DNA of 64,000 nucleotides from an uncultured bacterium (GCA_903826405.1 CAIKEH010000040.1:54914-118913); one strand, 5' to 3'; positions 36,880 through 46,546 are shown, counted from the stretch's first letter. A program made the numbers and translations. Notes: generated by a model from the sequence alone, not told the origin.

Positions 36880-37452
36880 TCAAAGTTTAAGGATGAAGGG
36901 CATTATTAAATTGGTCATGATGAATCCTCCTGCCATGAAGCAACAGGTGGCTATGAGCGATGTCCATTGAAGTGTGGCAAGACCTGTGATGGAATGGCCC
37001 GAGGTACATCCACCTGCATACCGAGTTCCGAAACCTACGAGAAATCCCCCGACCACCATTAATATGAATCCCCTGATGGTGAACAGCGATTCCCAACTGA
37101 ATAATGGATAAGGCACCACATGCGTGGGGTCGGGTAATATGCCATATGGAGCCATGACCTTTTCCAAACTTGGATTGAGTTGCATGGGACTTCCATTCAT
37201 CAGCCAGGTAATGGCAATAAATCCTCCGATCAAAACACCTAGAACAAATAGCAAGTTCCAAATTTCTTTTTTCCAATCATATTGAAAAAAGGAAACCCTG
37301 CCCGGTATCACCGCGGCACAGATGTGACGAAGCGAAGAAGAAATGCCAAAACTTTTGTTACCGGAAATAAGCAAAACCGGAACCAATAGCCCGATCAGGG
37401 GCCCTGAAACATACCAAGGCCATGGTTGCCTCAACCATTCTATTATGGTCAT
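36880..37452 (-). CDS. YeeE/YedE-type half transporter (first of a pair)
   Basis: This 190-residue protein has about five transmembrane segments. The signature [18 protein letters not shown] matches the N-terminal half of YeeE/YedE-family thiosulfate or sulfur-compound transporters, with the cysteine in GGCTSGH as the likely substrate contact. It is the first gene of a three-gene minus-strand operon with the second half transporter and a TsdA-like cytochrome. Import of thiosulfate or export of a sulfur product are both possible. Confidence 0.87.
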   Translation of the reverse strand: MTIIEWLRQPWPWYVSGPLIGLLVPVLLISGNKSFGISSSLRHICAAVIPGRVSFFQYDWKKEIWNLLFVLGVLIGGFIAITWLMNGSPMQLNPSLEKVMAPYGILPDPTHVVPYPLFSWESLFTIRGFILMVVGGFLVGFGTRYAGGCTSGHSITGLATLQWTSLIATCCFMAGGFIMTNLIMPFILKL

Positions 37453-37808
37453 GAAAAATTATTTTCGGTGAATTTCCTGAATATTATCAACACAGAAATA
37501 AAAAGGTCTTTCACCTCTGATGCATAAAAAAAGGGGGATGTAGAAACATCCCCCGTAAATCCTCAAACACTAAAGAAAGATATGGGGAACAACGTGGGCC
37601 CCCCTTGGAAAACATTATTTGCAAAGCCTTGATAGCTAATTATATGAACAAATCTCAATTCCGAAGCATTTTTGAATGCTTCTATGCATGAGTGGAGTAC
37701 AAATTTGGCGGATAAAATGCAGCTTGACCATGACTCTGGTCACACATGCGAATGCGTTTGAAAGGCATCAGAAGGAAAACCCGCTCCGGAGCAATGGAAA
37801 AATTCTGA
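37453..37808. other. 356-base gap with two hairpins
   Basis: This gap between mnmG and the sulfur operon has no credible reading frame. It holds a terminator hairpin at 37533-37554, which on the minus strand is followed by a T run, and a second perfect hairpin at 37663-37682 (GAAGCATT-TTTG-AATGCTTC). The 270 bases between the mnmG stop and the terminator could be a long 3' tail or a small separate RNA. Confidence 0.45.
37533..37554 (-). terminator. Intrinsic terminator downstream of mnmG
   Basis: GGGGGATG and CATCCCCC form a perfect 8-base stem around TAGAAA. On the minus strand it is followed by seven T residues, so it terminates minus-strand transcription from mnmG or from a small RNA in the gap. 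Confidence 0.8.
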
Positions 37809-39677
37809 TCATCTACCCATGTAAACCATGAGGATCTGCACGTCGCTGGGGTTGATGCCGGAAATCCGGGAAGCTTGTCCCAGAGTTATTGGCTGGATCT
37901 TTTTTAATTTTTCTCGAGCTTCTGCGCTGATGGCCTGGACCCTAGCATAATCGAAATCATTGGGGATCTGCAGATCCTCCATTTGTGCCATTCTTGCAAC
38001 CAGCTCTTTTTCTTTTTCTATATATACATCGTATTTGACCTGAATCTCTGACTGCTCCAACTGTTCGGGGGTATAGGAGGCCAGATGGCGACTTACTGAA
38101 GGAACGGCAGTCATGATCTCACGGATCCCTATGCCTGGTCGGAGTACCAGCTGCGACAATTTCTGTTTTTGTGCAAGAGGTGCCGAATGAATTGATTCGA
38201 GGAATGTGTTCACTTCAACGGGCTCAATGCTGACCTCATTGAGAATTTTGCGGATCGAGAGTACTGCAGCTTCTTTTGCTTTCACTTTTTCCATCCGTTC
38301 TTCCCGGGCAAGACCCAGGGAATGGCTCAATGGTGAAAGCCGAATATCGGCGTTGTCTTGCCTGAGCAGGGTTCGGTATTCTGCTCGTGAGGTGAACATC
38401 CGATAAGGCTCTTCTGTTCCCTTGCTAATCAGGTCATCGATCAAAACGCCGATATAAGCTTCGCTTCTTTTGAGAATCAGCGGCTCTTTTTCCTTTATAG
38501 AAAGGTGGGCATTTATCCCTGCCATTAAACCCTGACAGGCCGCTTCTTCATACCCTGTAGTACCGTTTATCTGACCGGCAAAAAATAATTTTTCTATCTT
38601 CTTGGTTTCCAATGAATAACGGAGCTGAGTAGGGGGGAAATAATCATATTCAATAGCGTAGCCAGGGCGGAACAACCTACAGTTCTCAAAACCAGGCACT
38701 TTTCTAAGTGCCTGATATTGAACTGATTCTGGTAAAGATGTGGAAAATCCATTAACATAAATCTCAACTGTGTTCCATCCTTCGGGTTCAACAAATAGCT
38801 GATGCCTATCGCGCTCAGCGAACCTGTTTATCTTATCTTCTATACTGGGACAATAGCGTGGCCCTACCCCTTCGATTCTGCCTGAAAACATGGGACTTTG
38901 GTCAAAGCCGGTCTTCAGAACATCATGTACTTCCTGATTCGTGTAAGTGATCCAACAACATTTTTGGTCCAGAGCAGCTGGCTTGGGTATATCTAGGTAT
39001 GAAAAACCGGTTACTTCCTGGTCGCCATGTTGTTCTTCCATTTTGGAATAATCAAGGCTTCTTCCATCAACTCTGGGTGGGGTTCCTGTTTTCAGGCGGT
39101 CACTTTCCAGACCCAGACTTACCAATTGCTCGGTTAGACCGGTTGCAGCTTTTTCTGCCATCCGACCCCCTCCGAATTGCTTCTCTCCGATGTGGATCAG
39201 ACCATTAAGAAAGGTTCCATTCGTCAAAACCACGGCTTTAGCGTTAATCTCATGACCCAAACCTGTTTTTACTCCATGACATCTGCCGCCCTTGACCAAA
39301 AGCGCATGAACAGTATCTTGATAAAAATCAAGGTTCGGGGTAGCTTCCAGCGCTTCCCGCCACTTTTGAGAGAAAAGCATTCGATCACTTTGGGCTCTGG
39401 GGCTCCACATGGCAGGTCCTTTCGACCTGTTTAACATCCTGAATTGGATCATGGACTGATCTGTTATAATTCCGGAATATCCTCCCATAGCATCTATTTC
39501 CCTAACGATCTGCCCCTTTGCTATACCTCCCATGGCCGGATTGCAACTCATCTGGGCAATTGTCTGCAGATTCATCGTGATCAATAGGACACGGCTTCCC
39601 ATGTTTGCCGCGGCAGCCGCAGCTTCACAACCGGCATGGCCAGCACCTACAACGATGATATCATAATCAGGAAACAT
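37809..39677 (-). CDS. mnmG: MnmG (GidA), tRNA uridine-34 5-carboxymethylaminomethyl synthesis enzyme
   Basis: This 622-residue FAD protein starts MFPDYDIIVVGAGHAGCEAA, the dinucleotide-binding motif. Other landmarks are CNPAMGGIAKGQIVREIDAMGG, LKTGTPPRVDG, the YCPSIEDKI block and GTTGYEEAACQG. With MnmE it adds the carboxymethylaminomethyl (or aminomethyl) group to C5 of wobble uridine 34 in several tRNAs. Length is normal. MnmH, which acts on the same base, is encoded 12 kb away in this window. mnmG often lies near the replication origin in bacteria, which agrees with the parS-like sites just upstream. Confidence 0.97.
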   Translation of the reverse strand: MFPDYDIIVVGAGHAGCEAAAAAANMGSRVLLITMNLQTIAQMSCNPAMGGIAKGQIVREIDAMGGYSGIITDQSMIQFRMLNRSKGPAMWSPRAQSDRMLFSQKWREALEATPNLDFYQDTVHALLVKGGRCHGVKTGLGHEINAKAVVLTNGTFLNGLIHIGEKQFGGGRMAEKAATGLTEQLVSLGLESDRLKTGTPPRVDGRSLDYSKMEEQHGDQEVTGFSYLDIPKPAALDQKCCWITYTNQEVHDVLKTGFDQSPMFSGRIEGVGPRYCPSIEDKINRFAERDRHQLFVEPEGWNTVEIYVNGFSTSLPESVQYQALRKVPGFENCRLFRPGYAIEYDYFPPTQLRYSLETKKIEKLFFAGQINGTTGYEEAACQGLMAGINAHLSIKEKEPLILKRSEAYIGVLIDDLISKGTEEPYRMFTSRAEYRTLLRQDNADIRLSPLSHSLGLAREERMEKVKAKEAAVLSIRKILNEVSIEPVEVNTFLESIHSAPLAQKQKLSQLVLRPGIGIREIMTAVPSVSRHLASYTPEQLEQSEIQVKYDVYIEKEKELVARMAQMEDLQIPNDFDYARVQAISAEAREKLKKIQPITLGQASRISGINPSDVQILMVYMGR

Positions 39678-39722
39678 TCTGCGAAAGTACCATTATCGAG
39701 TTAAAGAGATCTCGTATAAATA

Positions 39723-39738
39723 CGTTCCACGTGGAACA
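39723..39738. other. parS-like centromere site 1
   Basis: The perfect palindrome GTTCCACGTGGAAC (39724-39737) differs at one outer base from the ParB-binding consensus TGTTNCACGTGNAACA. It lies right after the stop codon of the CAP-domain gene and 46 bases upstream of mnmG. Confidence 0.75.
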
Positions 39739-40413
39739 TCATTGGCAAGATAGGTCCTGAACCAAAATCACCATAAGACCATCAGACTTGTATTTGATCG
39801 AAATTCCAGTTTTCTTGTATTTAGGGTCTAAAAGTGATTTACGGTGGCCTGAACCAGGTACCCCTTTGTCAATTAATAATAACAAGAGTGCCGTAAGTGG
39901 TTCATTTTTACCTTCGTATAGATTTTCGCCGGCACAATTCATAATTCCAGCATTATTCATTCTGAGTGCAAAAGACGCCCCCTTACTCGAATAATGGGTT
40001 AAAGTACCAGCATGGCTAGCCAAATCTTTTGCATGTTCACTTGCTGTCCTGATAAGTACCTCATCAGGAATCAATATATCCATTGACTCTTTACTGGACA
40101 AATCTTGTAAAAGTGATCTGCTTTCAGGGCCAGCCAACTCAGGGAATTGCCGAAGGAATGATTGAACCTGATTCATGGCGAAAAGAGGCGGGTCCTTGCG
40201 TAGTATATTCAGCCAATAAAGAAAATCCTGTTCCTCCGAACTGAATTGCCGGTAAAGTTTATTCGAAGCCAAAACATTCCAAACTGAATCTCGCTGGGGG
40301 TTGGCATGTTGAAAGGGCTTATCTGTCATGGAATAATTGCCCTGTGCATGAATTAAGCAGCTAAAAAGCACACAAAACCAGGTGCAGAAAAGGGCATGTT
40401 TCACGTGGAACAT
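39739..40413 (-). CDS. CAP/SCP-domain protein, exported
   Basis: This 224-residue protein begins MFHVKHALFCTWFCVLFSC and has a signal peptide to about IHAQ. Residues about 115-222 are a CAP (SCP/PR1) domain: SEHAKDLASHAGTLTHYS, CAGENLYEG, VPGSGHRKSLLDPKYKKTGI. The histidines in SEHA and GHRKS are typical of the fold. The role of bacterial CAP proteins is poorly known. Its first codons overlap a parS-like site, which explains the MFHVKH start, and its ATG overlaps the ybeY stop by one base, so translation is probably coupled. Confidence 0.85.
   Translation of the reverse strand: MFHVKHALFCTWFCVLFSCLIHAQGNYSMTDKPFQHANPQRDSVWNVLASNKLYRQFSSEEQDFLYWLNILRKDPPLFAMNQVQSFLRQFPELAGPESRSLLQDLSSKESMDILIPDEVLIRTASEHAKDLASHAGTLTHYSSKGASFALRMNNAGIMNCAGENLYEGKNEPLTALLLLLIDKGVPGSGHRKSLLDPKYKKTGISIKYKSDGLMVILVQDLSCQ
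40397..40412. other. parS-like centromere site 2
   Basis: TGTTTCACGTGGAACA matches the ParB-binding consensus TGTTNCACGTGNAACA at every fixed base. It overlaps the start codon of the CAP-domain gene and encodes its residues 1-6. It lies 674 bases from site 1. Confidence 0.85.
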
Positions 40414-40850
40414 CAGGTACGGTTGAAATATAGATTAAGATACAGTTCTTCTTTTTTACGCATAACTGATTGATCCTCTTTTAACTTATCCTTATAACCG
40501 CAAAGATGAAGGAGCCCATGGAATACAACCCTATGGATTTCACGATGGATTGGAGTCTGAAAGAGTCGCGCATTTTCCTTGACCCGCTGTACACTGATGT
40601 ATATCTCACCTTCGATTGGGCTGGTAAGGTCTGGAGCATAGCTAAAGCTGATAATATCTGTTAAATCCGAATGATTCAGGAAATCCTTATTGATCCCTAA
40701 CAAATATTGATCATCACAGAAAATATAAACTAATGATCCAATATTTTTCTTCTCCTTACGGGCCAGGGTGGTCAGAAAAGATTTTAAAGCCCCCCTATGT
40801 CGAAGAGTAGGCATTGATTCCGGGAAAAAGAAGCGTATGTTGGACTTCAT
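40413..40850 (-). CDS. ybeY: YbeY endoribonuclease
   Basis: This 145-residue protein carries the zinc motif HGLLHLCGYKD (H3xH5xH/D type), with ISFSYAPDLTSPIEGEIYIS upstream, as in YbeY. It matures 16S rRNA 3' ends and takes part in ribosome quality control in the cytoplasm. It is the first gene of a short run followed by the CAP-domain gene. A -7 element lies only eight bases before its ATG, so the message probably has almost no leader. Confidence 0.92.
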   Translation of the reverse strand: MKSNIRFFFPESMPTLRHRGALKSFLTTLARKEKKNIGSLVYIFCDDQYLLGINKDFLNHSDLTDIISFSYAPDLTSPIEGEIYISVQRVKENARLFQTPIHREIHRVVFHGLLHLCGYKDKLKEDQSVMRKKEELYLNLYFNRT

Positions 40851-40857
40851 CTGTCTG

Positions 40858-40865
40858 CAAAAATA
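40858..40865 (-). promoter_or_regulatory. -7 promoter element of ybeY
   Basis: On the minus strand this reads TATTTTTG, a perfect TAnnTTTG element, ending eight bases before the ybeY ATG. No good TTTG (-33) partner was found. The transcript would start at or almost at the ATG. Confidence 0.5.
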
Positions 40866-40891
40866 ATACCCTTGGAATTAAGCACAGAAGG

Positions 40892-40899
40892 TAGATTTG
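40892..40899 (+). promoter_or_regulatory. -7 promoter element of feoA
   Basis: TAGATTTG matches TAnnTTTG perfectly. A weak upstream TTG lies at 40872-40874. The element is 26 bases before the feoA ATG and shares a 74-base divergent gap with ybeY. Confidence 0.5.
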
Positions 40900-40924
40900 C
40901 AGAGAGAAAACAATCCTCTCCAAT

Positions 40925-41158
40925 ATGCTCAAAAAATTGTCGGAATTGAAGGAGGGCCAGTCAGGTACGATTAGCTCCATAGCAGAGGATGACTTCTTGC
41001 TCAAACTCATGGAAATGGGTTTCATTATCGGAGAAGCCGTAACTATTGAACAGATCGCTCCACTAGGGGACCCTATTTCCGTTTCCATTGCCGGATATAA
41101 AATAAGTCTTCGGATCAATGAAGCGGATAGAATAATCGTAGACGTAAATCGTAATTAG
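40925..41158 (+). CDS. feoA: FeoA-like SH3-type protein
   Basis: This 77-residue protein is a complete FeoA domain: LSELKEGQSGTI, LLKLMEMGFIIGEAVTIEQIAPLGDPISVSIAGYKISLRINEA. FeoA is a small cytoplasmic partner of the FeoB ferrous-iron transporter. FeoB is encoded 15.5 kb away rather than next door, and feoA instead precedes nadD by about 25 bases. Confidence 0.9.
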   Translation: MLKKLSELKEGQSGTISSIAEDDFLLKLMEMGFIIGEAVTIEQIAPLGDPISVSIAGYKISLRINEADRIIVDVNRN

Positions 41159-41184
41159 TTGATTTTCAATTTTATGTGATTAAT

Positions 41185-41754
41185 ATGCAGGTCGGACTCT
41201 ATTTCGGTTCTTTCAACCCGATCCATCATGGACACCTCATTATCGCCAATTATATCCGGCAATATACCGACCTCGAGCAAGTATGGTTTGTCATTTCACC
41301 ACAAAATCCGTTCAAAAACAATCAAACTCTGCTGAACGAATACCATCGACTTCATTTGGTAAAACTAGCACTGGAAGGCGAAAATGACCTTAAAGCAGTG
41401 GATATAGAATTCCGGCTACCGAAACCTTCTTACACCATTCACACATTAGCTTATCTCGAAGAAAAATATCCCAATCATCGCTTTTGCATCATCATGGGTA
41501 GCGACAGCTACCAAAATCTGGACAAATGGAAGAATGCAGAGGCCCTAATGGCTAGGTATTCGGTGTACGTATACCTGAGGCCGGGTTATCCTCTTCGCCT
41601 TGATCTTCCTGTAAAAACAACTTCACTAGAAGCGCCTTTGCTTGAAATTTCGTCTACCCGTATACGTGATATGCTCAAAGAAGGCAGGTCCATCAGATAC
41701 CTCGTACCAGACAGCGTCATGGAAGAAATGGAAAGCAACAGATATTACAAATGA
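41185..41754 (+). CDS. nadD: Nicotinate-nucleotide adenylyltransferase NadD
   Basis: The frame opens with GTG at 41176, but ATG 41185 (MQVGLYFGSFNPIHHGH) starts at the first beta strand and is preferred (189 residues). The nucleotidyltransferase motifs GSFNPIHHGH and ISSTRIRDMLKEG are intact, with IMGSDSYQNLDKWK between. It makes nicotinic acid adenine dinucleotide from NaMN and ATP. NadA, the first committed enzyme of NAD synthesis, is also in this window. Its stop abuts the stop of the convergent chrA gene. Confidence 0.95.
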   Translation: MQVGLYFGSFNPIHHGHLIIANYIRQYTDLEQVWFVISPQNPFKNNQTLLNEYHRLHLVKLALEGENDLKAVDIEFRLPKPSYTIHTLAYLEEKYPNHRFCIIMGSDSYQNLDKWKNAEALMARYSVYVYLRPGYPLRLDLPVKTTSLEAPLLEISSTRIRDMLKEGRSIRYLVPDSVMEEMESNRYYK

Positions 41755-43014
41755 TCAAAAAAACCATCCGAGCAAGAGGCAGCTCAGGGCTATATATGGT
41801 GCACGGATCCGCGTAAAAAGCAGTAATAGTATGGTTCCAATGATCACCAATAGATTCAAAATGGCATCCGTTGGCTCTCCGGTGATCACCGATAGGTTGA
41901 TGTCCCGCATGAGGAAAAGCGTTGAAGCCACCATGATCCCCACTACAGCAGCATTTATCCCCTTCAATGCCCGATAGATCCAATGATATCGAAGCAGGTT
42001 ATTCCATACTGGGTAGAAAAAAAGAACCAACAAAGCGCTGGGTAGAAAAATACCCACGACACCTATGATGCAACCGACAACTTGATATGATCCTCCTTCC
42101 TTTTTCATGACCAACCCGCCCGTATAGGAAGCGATCGAAAAAACCGGACCGGGGATCGCCCTTACCATACCGGCACCTGTCAGGAATTCTTTCTTGTCCA
42201 AATGGATGACCTGAGGGTTCCGTTCTTGAATCCGCTTGTCCGTTGGACGAACAACATACTGTTCGTACATCATGGGCATGAGCACGTCTCCTCCACCAAA
42301 AACGAAACTTCCGAATCTGTAAAAATTTTCAAACAAATTCAATCCTTTTCGTTCATTCCATTCATGCTTTCTCGCCAGCTCGGAAAAGACGCCACTCAAC
42401 AGGAAAATGCCGAGGAAGATCAACAGATTTCCCCACTTTACAGGACGGTACGGAACTTTCACAACCGGCATTGACTTGAATTCAGTGAAATTGCTGACCA
42501 CACCACCCAAAAGAATCACTACAGGAAAAATCCAGGGTGACTTGAAAAAATAGTAAGTCAATAACATGGCGCTTGCCATGATCCAGCGTGCGCTGCGATT
42601 GCGGATGATCAACGTGAACGTCCGGATCGAAGCAAAAGCCAAGAAACCCACAGCCATAGGTTGGATGAACCTGAATAAACGTGGATCTATTGCATGGTCG
42701 CCTGAGCGTGTAACCAAAAAGGAAAGGCCACCCATCAGAATGGAAGCAGGAAGAATCCATATGATCAAAGTAAGTATCGCCAAAGGGAGCCGCCCGCGCT
42801 TGAATCCGATCAGGGTCAGTGTCTGGGTGGACGATGCTCCAGGTAGCAACTGGCAAAACGCATTGAAATCCAATAATTCCTGTTCGGTTATATCTCGCCT
42901 TTTTTCCACAAAGGTTTTCATCATCATTCCCATATGCCCTTGGGGTCCGCCGAATGCTGTCAGGCTGTGCAAAAGTACAGCTCGCAGAAAGGGTATATGT
43001 CGCAGGATGGTCAA
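41755..43014 (-). CDS. chrA: ChrA-family chromate efflux transporter
   Basis: This 419-residue membrane protein is a long-chain ChrA with two homologous halves. The first half has [20 protein letters not shown] and [14 protein letters not shown]; the second has [18 protein letters not shown] and [20 protein letters not shown], the paired FGGP/FGGG and PGP motifs of the family. It has ten or more predicted membrane segments. Family members export chromate in exchange for protons. No chromate regulator is adjacent, so chromate specificity is inferred from family only. Confidence 0.9.
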   Translation of the reverse strand: MTILRHIPFLRAVLLHSLTAFGGPQGHMGMMMKTFVEKRRDITEQELLDFNAFCQLLPGASSTQTLTLIGFKRGRLPLAILTLIIWILPASILMGGLSFLVTRSGDHAIDPRLFRFIQPMAVGFLAFASIRTFTLIIRNRSARWIMASAMLLTYYFFKSPWIFPVVILLGGVVSNFTEFKSMPVVKVPYRPVKWGNLLIFLGIFLLSGVFSELARKHEWNERKGLNLFENFYRFGSFVFGGGDVLMPMMYEQYVVRPTDKRIQERNPQVIHLDKKEFLTGAGMVRAIPGPVFSIASYTGGLVMKKEGGSYQVVGCIIGVVGIFLPSALLVLFFYPVWNNLLRYHWIYRALKGINAAVVGIMVASTLFLMRDINLSVITGEPTDAILNLLVIIGTILLLLFTRIRAPYIALSCLLLGWFF

Positions 43015-43087
43015 GTCAGGATATATGATATGAACTAATAGGTATTAAATATACAAAGCCTATTTTTGCCGAAAGAATAAGGCCAAG

Positions 43088-44131
43088 ATGAAACTAACCC
43101 GGAATGCCATTTTTTCACTTTTCCCGACGCTGTTCGTCTTGTTCGTCACTTCCTGTTCTCCAAAAATCAAGCCTTCTTCAAGCCATTCATCATACCCCAA
43201 GAATGCCGGATCTCCTGATTATGGAAATTTGGATTATTGGGCAGCACATCCGGCCAAAACAGACCCCTCCGATAGCATACCTGAGCCATTGAGGAAAGAG
43301 CTGAACATGGGGCAGGATGTGGATGTCTTTTTCGTGCACCCGACCACTTTCACAGATGATAAGGATTCATCCATGATGAATGCGCGTTTGGACGATTCCA
43401 CGCTTAACGCAAAAACAGATAATACCAGCATCCTTTACCAGGCCAGCGTCTTCAATGGATCCTGTCGCATATATGCCCCCAGATACCGGCAAGCTCATAT
43501 CCACACATACTACATTACAGACCCTGAACGGAAAAAAGCAGCTTTTGAACTTGCCTATCAGGATGTGAAAGCTGCATTCCAATATTATATGGAACACTTC
43601 AATCAGGGCCGCCCTTTCATAATAGCTTCACACAGCCAGGGTACCACACATTCCACCAGGCTCATCAAAGAACTCATATCCGGTACAAACATGCGCAACA
43701 GGCTGGTCTGTGCATACCTGCTGGGCATGCCCGTCCCCAAAGACAGTTATCCGGATATTCCGGTTTGTCAGGATTCACTTCAGACAGGATGCTTCGTCTC
43801 CTGGCGCACATTCAGGTCAGGGTATACCGATAAACCTTTCGATTCGCTTGATAAACGCACAACCGTCGTCAATCCATTAAGTTGGACCACAACAGGTGAA
43901 TTGGTTCCAAAGGTTTCACATCAAGGTTCGGTGCTTTATAAATTCAATAAGGTTTTCCCACACACTTCCGATGCACGTATCGTGGGAAATGTACTTTGGA
44001 TAAGCAAACCCAAATTCCCGGGTGCCGTCTTATATACAAAATCCAATTACCATGAAGGTGACATCAACCTATTCTATATGAATATCAGGAACGATGTACA
44101 GCGCCGAATACATCTTTTCTGGAAAAATTGA
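43088..44131 (+). CDS. DUF3089 alpha/beta-hydrolase-like lipoprotein
   Basis: This 347-residue protein has a lipoprotein signal (FVTSC). The DUF3089 block is clear: VDVFFVHPTTFTDD, SCRIYAPRYRQAH and the nucleophile-elbow-like PFIIASHSQGTTHSTRLI with its serine. The family is thought to be hydrolytic, but no substrate is established. It stands alone, followed by a universal stress protein gene about 70 bases later. Confidence 0.85.
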   Translation: MKLTRNAIFSLFPTLFVLFVTSCSPKIKPSSSHSSYPKNAGSPDYGNLDYWAAHPAKTDPSDSIPEPLRKELNMGQDVDVFFVHPTTFTDDKDSSMMNARLDDSTLNAKTDNTSILYQASVFNGSCRIYAPRYRQAHIHTYYITDPERKKAAFELAYQDVKAAFQYYMEHFNQGRPFIIASHSQGTTHSTRLIKELISGTNMRNRLVCAYLLGMPVPKDSYPDIPVCQDSLQTGCFVSWRTFRSGYTDKPFDSLDKRTTVVNPLSWTTTGELVPKVSHQGSVLYKFNKVFPHTSDARIVGNVLWISKPKFPGAVLYTKSNYHEGDINLFYMNIRNDVQRRIHLFWKN

Positions 44132-44202
44132 AATAGCTTGAGCAAAATGAATAGTTGAAATTATTGTCCTGGAAACATTATCATCAACGAAAAAATACAT
44201 TC

Positions 44203-45027
44203 ATGAAAACCCTGATCGTTCCTACGGATTTTTCACCAGTTGCGGAAAATGCAGTGAATTTCGCCATCGACATGGCCATGGAGGTGGACGCTTCCGTTTT
44301 ACTCCTGAATGTTTATCAGGTGCCCGTGACCTTCACTGAAGTTCCCGTCATCGCATTATCCCTCGAAGAACTCCTGCAGATCAGCCAGGAGAAACTGGCT
44401 GATGCTAAAAAGAAGGCCGAAGAAAAAGCCGGTGGGAGGGTTAAGATCTACGTGGAAAGTAAGTTGGGTGACATCGTGGACGAGATCGAAACCGTTTCCA
44501 GCGCTATTCAACCTATGGCCATCATCATGGGAACAAAGGGACATAGCTCCATGGAAAGACTGTTCCTGGGCAGCAATACACTTACTGCCATCAGGCATCT
44601 GACCTCGCCGGTTCTGGTGGTTCCTCCGGATGCGGTTTACAAACCATTTCGCCGTATCGGTTTCGCCTGTGATTTAGATAAAGTGGTGGAGAACACACCG
44701 GTCAAACCCATACATGATTTCTGCAATGCATACAAATCCAGCCTTTTCGTGCTGAATGTGGATCACAAGAACAAACACTTCAACCCATCGACACCAGAAG
44801 AGTCACTGCTTCTGCATACCATGATCGAAGACCTCAAGCCTACTTATCATTTCCTGGATGATCCCAATGTGGAGCACGGGATCGAGGAGTTCGCAAATAA
44901 ACACGATTTGGATATGGTCATCACCATACCCAAAAAACACAGATTGCTCGATGGTCTTTTCCAGAGAAGCCATTCCAAGGACCTCATATTCCATGCACAC
45001 CTCCCAATCTTGTGTGTACACGAATGA
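44203..45027 (+). CDS. Tandem universal stress protein (UspA family)
   Basis: The frame opens at 44155, but ATG 44203 (MKTLIVPTDFSPVAENAVNFA) starts at the first Usp strand and is preferred (274 residues). The first Usp domain has the ATP-binding motif GTKGHSSMERLFLGSNT (Gx2Gx9G-S/T type). The second domain (about 150-274) is degenerate. Usp proteins respond to stress and growth arrest; the target is unknown. A strong hairpin terminator follows. Confidence 0.9.
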   Translation: MKTLIVPTDFSPVAENAVNFAIDMAMEVDASVLLLNVYQVPVTFTEVPVIALSLEELLQISQEKLADAKKKAEEKAGGRVKIYVESKLGDIVDEIETVSSAIQPMAIIMGTKGHSSMERLFLGSNTLTAIRHLTSPVLVVPPDAVYKPFRRIGFACDLDKVVENTPVKPIHDFCNAYKSSLFVLNVDHKNKHFNPSTPEESLLLHTMIEDLKPTYHFLDDPNVEHGIEEFANKHDLDMVITIPKKHRLLDGLFQRSHSKDLIFHAHLPILCVHE

Positions 45028-45042
45028 TCGACTAAAATAAAG

Positions 45043-45070
45043 AAGGCGGGTTTTTATTCCCGCCTTTTTT
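45043..45070 (+). terminator. Terminator between the universal stress protein gene and asnS
   Basis: AAGGCGGG and CCCGCCTT form a stem around a TTTTTATT loop, followed by a T run on the plus strand. The minus strand also ends in T-rich sequence, so it may serve both convergent genes. Confidence 0.88.
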
Positions 45071-45090
45071 ATCATCAGTTATCCCAAAAA

Positions 45091-46527
45091 TCAAAATTCG
45101 GCATTTTTAGGGGTCCGGGGGAATGCGATGACGTCCCTTATGTTGCCCATGCCGGTAACGAACAAGACGATCCTCTCGAATCCAAGTCCGAATCCAGCAT
45201 GTGGAACGGTGCCAAATCTACGGGTATCCAAATACCACCATAGTTCATCAGCAGGTATGTTCATTTCCAGCATCCTTCCCGTAAGTCGATCAAACCTCTC
45301 TTCCCGCTGTGATCCCCCTACGATCTCCCCGATGCCCGGCGCCAGTATGTCCATGGCGGCAACCGTTTTCCCATCGTCGTTTTGACGCATGTAAAATGCT
45401 TTGATGTCTTTGGGGTAGTTGGTAACAATAACCGGTTTCTGAAAATGCTTTTCCACAAGATACCGCTCATGTTCACTTTGCATATCTATGCCCCATTTGA
45501 CATCGTATTGGAATTTCTTTTTCTTGTATGCAGGTGACTGAAGCAGGATATCGATGGCTTCGGTATAGGTAATCCTTTCAAACCTGTTGTTCACGACGAA
45601 CTCCAATTTCTGTATCAGCCCCATGTCACTCCTTTTATCCATGGGAAGTTGCTTCTCCTCTTCATCCAGCCGCTGGGCCAGAAAATCCAGGTCCTCCCGA
45701 TTATTCTCGAGTACGAAGCGGATGATATACCGAATGAATTCCTCCGCGAGATTCATATTGTCTTCCAGATCATAGAAAGCCATTTCAGGTTCTACCATCC
45801 AGAATTCAGCCAAATGGCGGGTCGTATTAGAATTTTCTGCACGAAAAGTCGGACCAAAAGTATAGATCTCACCCAAAGCAGTGGCGGCCAATTCACCCTC
45901 CAATTGACCACTTACGGTGAGGTTGGTGGCTTTCCCGAAAAAATCCTGGCTGAAATCAATGGTCCCATCCTCTTTTCGGGGCGGGTTATCCAAAGGAAGG
46001 GTGCTGACCCGGAACATCTCACCGGCACCCTCTGCGTCACTGGCAGTGATCACCGGAGTATGCATGTAAACGAACCCCTTTTCATGAAAAAATCGGTGTA
46101 TGGCAAAAGCAAGGGCATGCCTTACCCGGAAGACCGAACCGAAAGTATTGGTGCGGAAACGCAGGTGTGCGATCTCACGAAGAAATTCCAAACTGTGCTT
46201 TTTAGGCTGAAGAGGATATTTTTCCGCGTCGGCATCTCCCAAAATCTCGACATGAGCAGCCTTGATCTCCATCTGTTGGCCTTTCCCCTGAGAAGGGATG
46301 ATGTGACCGACAACTTTTATAGAACTACTGGTAGTCAGTCTTTTAAGTAGGACATCATCAAATTTACCCAGCTCCAACACTACTTGAATATTGGTATTGG
46401 TTGAACCATCGTTCAGGGCGATGAACTGGTTGTTCCGGAATGTACGCACCCAGCCCATTACAGTAACCTCCCGACCGTCGGCCGGTTGATTGAGCAGTTC
46501 CCTGATCTTGATCCTTTTATTGAACAT
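45091..46527 (-). CDS. asnS: Asparagine--tRNA ligase
   Basis: The frame is open from 46566, but ATG 46527 ([12 protein letters not shown]) is the usual start and is preferred (478 residues). An N-terminal OB-fold anticodon-binding domain ([21 protein letters not shown]) precedes the class II core: motif 2 [21 protein letters not shown] and motif 3 [15 protein letters not shown] near the end. The ending [10 protein letters not shown] is typical of AsnRS. It charges tRNA-Asn in the cytoplasm. A likely -7 element lies at 46547-46554. Confidence 0.96.
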   Translation of the reverse strand: MFNKRIKIRELLNQPADGREVTVMGWVRTFRNNQFIALNDGSTNTNIQVVLELGKFDDVLLKRLTTSSSIKVVGHIIPSQGKGQQMEIKAAHVEILGDADAEKYPLQPKKHSLEFLREIAHLRFRTNTFGSVFRVRHALAFAIHRFFHEKGFVYMHTPVITASDAEGAGEMFRVSTLPLDNPPRKEDGTIDFSQDFFGKATNLTVSGQLEGELAATALGEIYTFGPTFRAENSNTTRHLAEFWMVEPEMAFYDLEDNMNLAEEFIRYIIRFVLENNREDLDFLAQRLDEEEKQLPMDKRSDMGLIQKLEFVVNNRFERITYTEAIDILLQSPAYKKKKFQYDVKWGIDMQSEHERYLVEKHFQKPVIVTNYPKDIKAFYMRQNDDGKTVAAMDILAPGIGEIVGGSQREERFDRLTGRMLEMNIPADELWWYLDTRRFGTVPHAGFGLGFERIVLFVTGMGNIRDVIAFPRTPKNAEF

Positions 46528-46546
46528 AAACACGTCTTGAAGGCCA

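Noticed and set aside
45649..46350. 233-codon open frame opposite asnS
   Set aside because: AsnRS is unambiguous on the other strand; the antisense frame has no recognisable protein features.
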